Positions 11,538 to 21,558 of a stretch of DNA of 64,000 nt are shown in pieces. Position numbers and translations under genes: made by a program. The notes under the pieces were generated by a model. It saw only the letters and a program-made list of their open reading frames with translations, made no database searches and was not told the DNA's origin. The DNA is from Polytrichum commune (taxonomy: Eukaryota; Streptophyta; Polytrichopsida; Polytrichales; Polytrichaceae): NCBI GenBank assembly GCA_950295325.1, contig OX485808.1:16572527-16636526 (forward strand). The letters run 5' to 3'. Each line of letters begins with the position of its first letter. Position 1 is the stretch's first letter.

Positions 11538-11907
11538 TAAATAAGTTAGCCGCCCTGTGAAGCTACTGCATACTCCTTAATTATAAGTGGGAATGGCGAG
11601 TGGAGTGCATGCATGGCCCCACAGATAGAGCTTGGGGTAGGATTGCCAAAAATGGGGCAGACAAGGCTAGTGGGAGAACAGGAATCACGCTGAGTGGTTT
11701 ATTAATTTCCTCCTTGCAGAGTGTCGCCGGCCGCCACCCTTTAAATTTTTGTTGAGGCCGCCCGCGTTGTCCGTTTTTTTAAACCTCCAATCCATCCTTC
11801 AATGCAAGCTAGTAGTACATACCAGGGACAGAGTCAACAGGGCAAGTGGCGTGGCCCAGAGGGTAAACCCCATGTCTCCGGTTTGCTTAATGTGGGTCGA
11901 CACGAGC
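11538..11907. other. No gene recognised between MITE and tandem array
   Basis: Somewhat GC-richer than its surroundings. The 63-codon frame from 11749 shows no known motif. Confidence 0.4.
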
Positions 11908-12432
11908 ATCCATTCAAGTACAATGAGCCAATCTATATGACCAACATGAAGATCATCGATTGAAATTTCTTCGATGTTGCAAGAGTGTGTATATATATAT
12001 AAACTCCTTGCTGACCTCATAATAATCCCCCCTCACCAGATTTCCGACTCCGTGAGGCTGATGTCATCCCTTTTTAATCAAGCATGCGTCCGTTCAAGTA
12101 TGAGCTAAATCTGTATAACCAACACGACGATCATTTGAAATTTCTTCGATGTTGCAAGAGTGTATATATATATTAACTCCTTGCTGACCTCATTATAATC
12201 TCCCCTCGCCAGATTTCCGACTCTGTGAGGCTGATGTCATCCATTTTTAATCAAGCATGCGTCCATTCAAGTATGAGCCAAATCTGTATAACCAACACGA
12301 AGATCATTTGAAATTTCTTCGATGTTGCAAGAGTGTATATATATATTAACTCCTTGCTGACCTCATGTAATCCCCCCTCGCCAGATTTCTGTCTCTGTGA
12401 GGCTGATGTCATGAGATTTTAATCAAGCATGC
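11908..12432. repeat. Three-unit tandem repeat, 172-180 bp period
   Basis: Units begin at about 11908, 12088 and 12261 (180, 173 and 172 bp). Each contains GAAATTTCTTCGATGTTGCA, a short TA run, TTAACTCCTTGCTGACCTCA (first unit slightly different), a segment ending GTGAGGCTGATGTCAT, and TTTTAATCAAGCATGCGT. Units 2 and 3 are nearly identical, so duplication seems fairly recent. No ORF spans the array. Confidence 0.85.
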
Positions 12433-12483
12433 GTTTCTATCTTAAACGTGGAGCTCTTCCATTAGCTCACGGGAACGAAATTA

Positions 12484-12946
12484 GGGCCACTTCACACACA
12501 AGTCAAGGGCTGCGACATGTAATCGTGAGGGCTCTTGACTCTTGTGATGATGTCCCGATTACACCAAAATTTTGCGTTTAGTTCCAGCCGTGAAGTTGTT
12601 GGGGATTATGCTCAGAAATAGATGTTGGCCCGCCACTTGTCACACTACTACAGCCGGAGATGCTGACGGATGGTGTCAAACTGGTCGGTGTGATCAGCCC
12701 CTGATCATTCAACGGTTGTATCAATTGTCTGAGGTCTTTGATTATGACGTGGTATGCCAAAATTTGTGTCAAGTCTATGCTATGTAGCAATCCATTTAGA
12801 CTTTTCATCCAAGAGAATTTCCTTTGGGTTGGTAGACCTTCAATTTCTAGTTTGAAGTGAACTTGGATGGTCTCGGGCTTTTCAACCAATGAGAGATTTT
12901 AGAATGTAACGGTTGTAGACCTTGACTCTCGTGTCTGAAGTGGCCC
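12484..12946 (+). mobile_element. GGGCCACTTCAC-family MITE, copy 3, diverged subtype
   Basis: Termini GGGCCACTTCACAC and TGAAGTGGCCC lie between perfect TTA duplications (12481-12483 and 12947-12949). The 463 bp interior is only loosely related to the copies at 7702 and 10799 and resembles the copy at 17140 more closely. No coding capacity. Confidence 0.75.
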
Positions 12947-12949
12947 TTA

Positions 12950-15484
12950 GATTACCTTCACTTTGAGGATTTCTGTCAACTATGAATGTGATTTGTATTT
13001 GAAGCAACCATTGACACCACACTAACGTAATATCATTGATGTTTATCGCACGTTGAATCATAGGTTTGGCATTGAAATTGGGTAGTGGTCGATTATGCTA
13101 ATCATGTTTTAAACTGTAATTGAAAATGAGGGCCCCCTCTACAAATCCATTAGAGATAGGTTGATTTTCCTTATTTAAGAATGTGGCACTAGGTACTCTC
13201 AAGTCATTTCTTTCAATTGGACCTCCAATTGATAATTAGCCTCTATCTTACTAAGGCCACTGCACTTTGTTATTATAGGAAATTAGCCTTTTTGACACCA
13301 TGATCTTGATGTACTTTTGACTTCATACGAACCCTTTTGCCTTACTGGGCTCCAAAATCAATTTGAATTCATGAGTACAATTAAACTCTAGATCTGACAT
13401 TTTGAGTATTATTCAAAACCAAGTTATTTAATTGAGTCCCACTGAGGTCAAATTGACCTCATTGGGGAGGAGTGGATTTTGGTACCAAATAGCGGTTTGG
13501 GAGAAGGTGCTTAACCTTTAACTTTCTAAGAGATCCTATGAAGGGTCATTTCATGCACAAAAAACATGTATTTTGAGATACATGTTTCCATTTCTACTCA
13601 ATTGAATCATTTAAAGTGGTTATATCTAAGACTAACTTAAATCCTTCTTTTGCACTTTTCAAATCAGTTGAATATGTTAAGGTTGTTGAAGATAAGAATA
13701 TATAGCTTGAGTGCCCTTGGATGCATACACCTACTTAGCATTTGATTATTAATGTCTCATCTAAGTATGCATTTCTATTTTCTCATTGACATAAGATAAT
13801 GTATAAAATAAAGTTTCAAACTCAAAATATAGGAAAGACAATTTCTAAACATGGTAGGGGCTTGCTGAAATCATGTATATGATTGTTTATTGAGCCCCTT
13901 GATCTTTTAAGGTAAAACTCATCAAGACTACAAGTATTTTACATGTAGGAGGGAGAAATCATTAGGAACTTATGAAATGTGGGGTATTGTTGGAGGAATC
14001 ATTTGTTTTGGAGACAAGGTTGTGGATAGATGTCTTGTTGGTGTGAGGGTTGTCCTTGGTGGGTGAGCTACGCTGCTTTAAGGTTTCTTCACTTTTGCTT
14101 GGCAGTGTGACATGCTTGAGGAGTTCCGCATCCTCTCCAAGTGTGGGTGTGTCTTATGGTTTCATAGCATTATTCAACTCGTTCATGGACTTCTATTTTC
14201 ACCTTTTTAACAACACCCCCTTACTTGCTCTTTTTAACTCCATAGAGCTTACCTAATTAAGCTATTTTCACTCCTTGAAACCACTACACATATGATCCCA
14301 ATTAGTGCATGTTATTATTTGCAGTGTTGCAGTGCAATAACGTCTTACTTAAGAGTTCAATTTTTACTAAAATGAAAGCTCAATAAGTGCTTTGAACATT
14401 ATAGAACATAAACGGTTTTGCTTGGTAAAATATTACATCCTCATTCTATAGTTATAACACTGCATAATAGTAACACACACTCATTGGGATAATCAATGTA
14501 GTGTAGATGTGAATTTGTGCCCGTAATTAACCAGCTCAGAGCCTCCACACTGAACCATACCCAAACTATACCAATGCCCACATAACTTGAGGATATGGCT
14601 CGCTAATGTCATGTTCCTAATTCATTCTCGGCATCAGCTTTTGCCCTCTGCTCACAAAAATACACATAATGTTATCCGGCTGAGTCTATACATTGGGTGA
14701 GGTTGGGAATAAGCCACATTCTATTTGGAATTAAACTTTGATTATTCTCATAGCATACCACTGCACTGGTAGTTTGAACTTGATAAACTCGAGTGAAGCA
14801 GTGTCACTCATATTATTAGAATGGAATGGATGATAACGTTATCCATCAGAAAATAACCCTCCAAAAAGACTCCATTGATATTTTCTTGATGCACTTCTTA
14901 AGTAGAACTCCAAAGCACAGTAGAAACACCGTACAAAGCAAATGGTGGAAATGTAATTTGATTTTCATTGCCACGTCTTGAACGGAGGAAAGAAAAGAAA
15001 AAAAGAAAAGAAAAAGGAACGGCCATGTCTTTACACTGACATGCAATGTCCGTTCACCACATCCATGCCATGTCAGCATGAGCATGGGATCGGGGGTGGG
15101 TTAATGCTTATGTTTCATAGGTGGACCATAAGTTAGTTTGTTATTAATCATAGATATAAGTATAGTTCGTAGTTATTAAGTGTTTGTTTGAGAGGGGAGT
15201 TCAATCATGGGGGGTCGGGGCTTGTTGTTTTTCAAGTTTTCATTTGTTAAGTATAATGTGTGTGAGGTAGCGGATAGACATTTTTGAGAAGGTTTCCATC
15301 AATTTATGTATTTTGTTAGGGGGGATCTTAAGCTTTGTAAGCTTTTGTATGGTGGGTATGTGGATGGAGCCTCAAATGCATGCGGTGATAATCATTGTAG
15401 GTAGGATAGACCATCCTTGTTGGGTTAAGGCGGTTTTTAGTGTGTCAAATTCTTCTACTTTTCTTGTTGTGGCTTCTTAGAGAT
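12950..15484. other. No gene recognised
   Basis: About 2.5 kb of AT-rich DNA. A partial match to the TA-flanked MITE interior occurs near 14390-14470. A purine-rich run (GAAAAG)n lies near 14991-15017. No frame shows a domain. Confidence 0.45.
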
Positions 15485-16853
15485 TTATTGTTGCAACATG
15501 TGAATTATATGATTTATGCAGTGAGGTTTTGGTTGGGTGTGAGTGGGGGTTGGGTCATGGGTGTTGTTCCCATTATGCATTCTACGTCCAAGGCGTAGCC
15601 GGGTGAGGTATTTGCACCTCAGGAGGTAGTAGGTGCAAGGGAGTAGCCATGAGTGGAGAGTTTTGTCCAGTGCTCTATTGTTGGGTTGCATGCATTTATC
15701 TGTGTGAAACATTTGGTTGTTGGGTGAGCAAGGAGGGTGTTGCGCGAGCACATGTATTGCTTTGTTGTGCCTATTGGTTCTAAGATTATTTAGATGTTTA
15801 TTTGTGCAACATGAGAGTAGGTGGAGGTTGATGTCATTTTGTTTAAGAGAACATAAGTTGCATAATGTCTTGTTTGAGGGCATGTGTTTTATGGTAATTG
15901 TTGAGATAGCGCCCATAACGAAATTTTGGGATGTGCAATTTGTGCATCGGTGATCCATGGCGTGTCCCAAAATAGGTTGGTCCACTTCAAATTTAAATCT
16001 TGTTTATCTAGCTATTTTTTTAACATTAGGTATGGTGTTTGTGGCGAGGGAAACTAGGGCTCGTGTATATTCTCTTCTATGTAGCATTTTAAATTGTGGA
16101 CCGAGCCGTCGTATTGGATTGATGCAGGGTTGGGGGGGGGGGGGATGGAAGGCCAAAATGGTGTTTGGTGACTATGTGGTGGAAGGGGGTGACTAAAATA
16201 TGCGGTTTTTGTGCACCTGGTTTGGCTAGTTTGTTTGCTTCATCTTTACCTATAATGTTTGTGTGTGGTTTAGCCTTTTTGATGGTGATGTAGTGCAAGG
16301 AGCTTTTAATGGCATTTATGATGTGTGTTACTAGAAGTTTGTCAGGGTGGTTATTTTGGGAAGAGGGGTGTCGGATGTGATTTTGTAGGAGGTAAATATT
16401 GTTGAGGTTGTTTATAAATATGAATGTGTTGGGGGTGAGTGATTTTGTGTGTTCTATACTGATTAATAATACGTATAATTCAACTCTTAGGATAGTTGGA
16501 TAACATGATAGTTTGGCAGCTATTTGGATTGGAAGGAGGTCATTGAAGACGCATGATCCCGCTATGTTGCCGTTGCTATATATGTCCGGAGGAGTGAATG
16601 AGCCATCCATGTAATATGACTGGGATGGGTGGGATTTCAACGAATGAATGGTGGTGAATTCTAATGGGAAGGGTGTGTGTAGTGGTGTGGGGGGTGGTGG
16701 TGATGGGGCGGCCTTGTGCCAGATTTTGGAGATTTTGGGGGCTGTAATATGTGGTTGGGGAATCTTTACTTGAGAATCATGTCTATACGACTGAGTTTTC
16801 TTTTTTGTTTGTTGGGTGTGTGCCCCTTTGCTAAGGCAGTGATAATAAGTCAT
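15485..16853 (-). pseudogene. LINE fragment: decayed RNase H domain and C-terminal Cys/His motif
   Basis: The minus strand encodes a 254-codon frame (16853-16089) followed by a 166-codon frame (15985-15485) in another phase. The first has an RNase H layout: YMDGS near 16610, RVELYVLL near 16480, INNLNNIYLL near 16420 and GKDEANKLAKPGA near 16230. In working enzymes of this type the third and fourth positions read about TDSLNNI and EADKLA, so two catalytic Asp codons now encode Asn. The second frame carries CTNCTSQ, a CNLC pair and RTNRHNKA, like the Cys/His tail of some LINE ORF2 proteins. The frames are joined by a C-rich run (G13 on the plus strand at 16132-16144). No reverse transcriptase part is present. 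The coding strand is strikingly poor in G. Confidence 0.6.
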
Positions 16854-17077
16854 CAGTGTCTGGGGAGATTTTGGGCATAATTGATGAAAATCCTAGTGTT
16901 CCCAAAGTCCAACCATTACATGTTGTGATTTTTCGGGTTTTCTTGATTAAATTTAGGCATATTCCATAGACTCCTCTAAAATGATTGGTAATCTTCCTGA
17001 AGTCTTGAACTTAACCAATTTTTTCTCAAATTCAATTGGTTGATCTATAACTAGTTTTGGGTTCTCCCCGTTCATTG
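16854..17077. mobile_element. hAT-like MITE at the edge of the LINE fragment
   Basis: It starts CAGTGTCTGGGGAGATTTTGGGC and ends GGTTCTCCCCGTTCATTG, 224 bp, as in the other copies. The flanks TAAGTCAT and GAAGTCGC share five aligned bases, a decayed 8 bp duplication. Confidence 0.65.
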
Positions 17078-17139
17078 GAAGTCGCGGTGATATCAAGGTA
17101 TATACACATTTTGGTCCCATTCTCGCCTATCACAACTCA

Positions 17140-17721
17140 AGTCCACTTCACACATGAGCCAAGAGCCGTGACATTGTAATGGTGAGGACCCTCGACTCTC
17201 ATCCAAAGGCCGTACCATGGGTGTTGGGAAAGCCGTTTTATGTAATCACGGGCCCTCAAGCATAGTGTGAAGTGACAATGGACCATGTTCCGAGACCATT
17301 GCATATTTTGATTGGTGGAAAAAGAGCGGAGGATTTGGTTTAACATAACATGTCTCAAACATGATCAATTTAAGAAAATTACTTGATGGTGTTCGTCTGT
17401 CCTAGAATCTATCATAGAAATTGTTTTGAAATCTGCCCTGCAAAATATCCTGAAATCTGTTATGCTAGAAAAAATATTCAAAAAAAAGTAATGGTCTCCC
17501 GGAATTTGCGTCAGGCCCACCTCTTGGGAGACCATAAAACCTTATCCATAGTCCGCCATGTAGGACTCCATGTAGACTTTTCATCCACGAGGTCTTCTTT
17601 GAACCTTTAGACCTTCACCTTCATGTGTGAAGTGAACTTGGACGGTCTCCGCCCTTTCGACCAACGAGAGCTCTTAGATTGCAAGGGTCACGGGCCTTCA
17701 GTCTTGTGTGTGAAGTGGCCC
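17140..17721 (+). mobile_element. GGGCCACTTCAC-family MITE, copy 4, diverged subtype
   Basis: The left end reads AGTCCACTTCACAC (one terminal mutation cluster) and the right end GTGTGAAGTGGCCC. TCA flanks both sides (17137-17139 and 17722-17724). The interior matches the copy at 12484 in places and contains a poly-A-like run near 17481. Length is 582 bp. Confidence 0.65.
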
Positions 17722-18126
17722 TCATTTCGGCTGCAATGCTCGGCTTTAACTTTCTGCAGGTAGATCTGCAAACAAACTGCGTCACTCCTTTTTGCCCTTG
17801 AACACCGCTTAAAAAGATGAGCTCTGGAGTCGCCGCCTGCTTCTGCTCCTGCTTCTGCTTCTGCTCTTATATCTATCAAAGGGCCACCCCACCTGGCAGG
17901 GTGCCCTTCATGATCATATTCTTCCTGCCTACTAATTTTGCAGCAAAAAGGGGAGAAATTTGCCGTGCGGAGCGCAGGGAAATTGTCCATGCACAACGCA
18001 TGCATCTTGTGAGCCCCGTGATTTTGGGGCTCTCTCTCTCTCTCTCTCTTCATTTCTAGATGAGAAAGCAACATGTGTGATGAGTCACAACAGCCTACAG
18101 ACAGGCTAGGGTTGAAGCTTTATGTC
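17722..18126. other. Low-complexity stretch with CTGCTT-type and CT microsatellites
   Basis: Variants of CTGCTTCTGCTC occupy about 17838-17867, and a (CT)n run lies at about 18032-18048. Overlapping frames on both strands here are driven by the repeats. No gene is supported. Confidence 0.45.
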
Positions 18127-18400
18127 CAATATTGTGCAAGTAAATACTGTTCTCCCTCTTTATTACTAACACACGTTTGGTTGTGCAAGATAGTGTTGTG
18201 TTATTAGAATGTCGTATTCTCGGTCTATGACATTTTGGCCTCAAATGTCATACTATCAAGGTCAATATTGTGCAAGTAATTAAAAACTGTTCTCCCTCTT
18301 TATTAACACATGTTTGGTTTGCGCAAGATGGTGTTGTATTATTAGAATGTCATATTCTCGGTACATGACATTTTGGCCTCAAATGTCATGCTATTGAGGT
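18127..18400. repeat. Two-unit tandem duplication, about 136 bp period
   Basis: Units start at 18127 and 18263. Both contain CAATATTGTGCAAGTAA, CTGTTCTCCCTCTTTATTA and GACATTTTGGCCTCAAATGT. Differences are mostly substitutions and a few small indels. No coding capacity is apparent. It lies just left of the inferred LINE 5' end. Confidence 0.75.
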
Positions 18401-18668
18401 TTTCTAAGAAATTGGCTTATATCAATCTACAATGTCATTTTGTGTATGTAATGAGGATACATAGGTGTGGGGGGAGATGAAGGATCTAGCGCGCCGTGCA
18501 CTGCATAGAGGCATGCCCAAATTCTTGGTTGAATCCATCAATTGCAAGCTAATGTGGAGGCTAACTGGTCAAACCTGATGCAACTTATGTAGGCGGAGCT
18601 TGTAGGCAAGTAGTGGATGGCCAGAGTGCAACACAACATTTGAAATAAATAACACTAGCTTTAGAAAA

Positions 18669-21558
18669 TGGAGTATGAATTAACAAAAGAAAGGATTTTG
18701 GGGATGATGGAAGGCTCAAATGTCGAGGTCAGGGGCATTGGACCCACCAATGCAGACGGTGGATACGACTAAACATGTGGTAATGCAAACTCCCTTTCAT
18801 AGTGATTTTGGCTCATGTGTATTTCACCCTTCGATATCTACATTTGAAATTGACAATCCTATGGTCTTCAACTCCCCATTTGAATTACTATAAAATGACT
18901 CTCCTTAGAAAATCTCCAAGTAGCCCATGTGGTTGTAGCTGAAGTTGGTGAAGTACTCGGTTGTGACCTAGACAATGCTTCCCTGAAACACCCAAGATTT
19001 TGTGTGTTTGTCAATGTAGAGAATGGATGGGTTATAGAAGTTGAATTGACTACTTTAATGTTTGGAGTTTTTTCCAAGCCCTTATGCTATGATTCCTTAC
19101 CAATCAGGTGCCGCTTATGTTTATCAACAGAGCACTTGATTTGTGGATGTAAGGAGATTTTGAGAAAGAAATATGGCTTAGGTGCATCGACTACACCTCA
19201 ACCTGGTCCAGGACTAGGACACTATACCCTTAGGGATGCCGGCCATATACATTACAAACCAAACCCTGGTGCTTCCTAACACAAGGGCACTGTACATTCG
19301 CCCAAACATGTAGCTAAAGACACCAAAACATTGAGCCCATCTACATTAGAAAAGGCATAACATTATTCAATCATGTGGGTCGGTTTCATGACCCTGGAAT
19401 ATGTCAATTATATTTTGTGTCTCCCGAACAAAGTAAGAATATTTTTTTATTATGAATACAATTAGGCTGACACTTGGAAAACTGGTTGGAGTTATACTCA
19501 TGGCACTATTCACAAGAATCATTGTTCATCCTAGTAATATTCATAGGAACACAATGTTCATCCATGTATTACTCATTGAGAATGTTATTTATAACAACAC
19601 TATCACTGAAAATATCGACATTATTGACAATATTTTTACTATTCATACCGACACTACTCTTTATTTGAACAAGCATCAATTTTTTCTTATTTTCTAAGTT
19701 TCTTACCATGAAGGTCAAATAGTAGAGGCCCATGTCATATGCTAAATATAAAATGGACCACAATCGTGAAGCTGAATAATGCTATGTTGGTTGCGAAGGT
19801 GCTTGATAACATATTATCGATTTTGGAAATTGGAATTCCCTACCTAGGCCGGCAGTCTCTTCTGATATGGATGGATTTACCTCGGTGACACGTAGGAAGT
19901 CAAAGGGCAAGGAGAAGAGTTGATGTGGCTTCCCAAAGAGACAATTGTACGGTCCGAGATGACCCTAAACTACTGGATGATGGTGGAGAGATACCCGAAT
20001 CTCAAGGAAGAGGTTGGCGGTTCGATTTCTAGCTGTGAAATCTCCTCTCTACTTAACAGAAAAACTTGCCAGGTGGTCAACTTCCTTCTGTGCTTTGACG
20101 TTGGCATGTCGGCCTTCTGTCTCAAAAGAAGAAGAAGAAGAAGAAGAAGAAGATTGTAGCTTATCTTATGGCGTAGGTGCGTCGAAATCAAAGGTAGGAG
20201 CTTCTGGGAGTGACACTTACAAGGCCAAAAACAAGCGCCTAATGCCACTTGACTTTAGCTAAGACTAAAACGTTGGTTCTAAAAACCCGGCCTTCACATC
20301 ATTGACATCATCTAGTGCCGAGCCTAATTGGCAAATGATGTGGCATGGCTTAAAAGTGGAGGTTTTAAGCCTCAAGCGCCGACCCTCCCATCGGTACCTA
20401 AACATGAGGCAAGAATATAGGACCTTTAAAAGTGTCGCCTCCCGCCCTTGTGATTGGTTGCTTTTTAGTCTTAGCTATGAGGGCACGAGGAGCTCCATCA
20501 ACGAAAACCGATGGTAAGATAGGTGAGTAGTAAGGCATTTGGAGATAGGACAAAAACTACCCAACATTCATTGCTTGGTAGAGAAAACAATGAACTTGTG
20601 TGAAAGCTACTTAACTGAAAGCTACTTGAAAATCTCCGGAGCAATTTCTTGTATGTGCATTGGGATAGCCAGACGCCTCCACTATAACCGAGGGCGGTTT
20701 TTAGGAAATTACTTCGGTTATTTGGTAAAGTCAGGTGGGGAGGGGGCATAAGCTTCGGAATTAAGAAGAAAATACCTTGGAGGAACTACAGAGGATACTC
20801 TTTGGTGAACAATTCTCAGACTGTGGCCAGTGCTGTAGCCGAGTCCAAATATGGCGACAGGGCCCACAAGCATTGAAATGGTCACCACAAGGAAATTTTC
20901 ATGGATGAAGTAGCCAGGCGAGGCGAGGCAAGCCATCGAGGAGAAAGAGAGATTTGGACACTGAATCTAACAAGAGTCCGCCCTCTTTTGCAATTGTCCC
21001 TTTTGCAGGTGATGTCCACTCCCCTTCTAGCTCACGACACATGGAGTGTATAGATAACCAAGAGGATGATTTGATTGTGGATTGGGTACCTCAAACCCAA
21101 AATATAGACCAGTCCATAAACGAGTCAATACAATGTCATTGCTATCTTTGGTAGTATGCCTGAAGGTGGGGTGGATCACTTCTCTTCCACACCCACCTTC
21201 TTGAGTTCTCGTGCTCATGAGGTTTTCCATCCCTTGCCGAGGAAGGATGTTCAACCTCCATACTCCCCATGATGCCGTCGAGGGTAGAGTGCTCACATTA
21301 TTTTCCACAAACGTGTTGTATCCATTTAGCTGAGGCGATGTCAGTTTGAAAACACGTTTGGTGGAAGAAGGAGCCCGCCGCATGACAAACACGGGTTCAA
21401 GTGTCTGTGGCATGAAGTCTTCTGCACAAAGGACAGCTCAACAAACTCGTGATGTGGCGTTTAGCTTCAATTTGTGGAGGGGCTCTAGCAAGTCCTCATC
21501 CAATGATACGAGCAAACAAGGCTTGGGTAAAATCCCTCCATCTTCCGTATCTCCATGA
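18669..21558 (+). pseudogene. LINE ORF1, gag-like zinc-knuckle protein (broken)
   Basis: A possible start is the ATG at 18669 (MEYELTKERILGMM). Around 18910-19280 the sequence reads EVGEVLGCDLDNASLKHPRF, then PIRCRLCLSTEHLICGC. Here Cys-x2-Cys-x4-His-x4-Cys forms a perfect CCHC knuckle, as in the nucleic-acid-binding ORF1 proteins of plant LINEs. Later pieces include MDGFTSVTRRKSKGKEK (19868), DTESNKSPPSFAIVPFAG (20956) and a C-terminal part ending GKIPPSSVSP. ORF1 would coat the element RNA. It is interrupted by stops, by the SINE at 19951 and by an uncertain stretch at 20280-20940 with a (GAA)n run near 20128. Its stop TGA (21556-21558) overlaps the ORF2 start as ATGA. Confidence 0.6.
19951..20064 (+). 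mobile_element. tRNA-type SINE, copy 2, inside LINE ORF1
   Basis: It aligns with 4181-4296: GGTCCGAGATGACCC, AAACTACTGGATGATGGTGG, the B-box GGTTCGATTTC (20019-20029) and GTGAAATCTCCTCTCTACTT, then a short A-run. It interrupts ORF1 and is therefore younger than the LINE insertion, or was carried in the LINE source copy. Confidence 0.55.

Noticed and set aside
17688-18074. 128-codon ORF over the CTGCTT/CT repeats
   Set aside because: Driven by simple repeats, with no domain.
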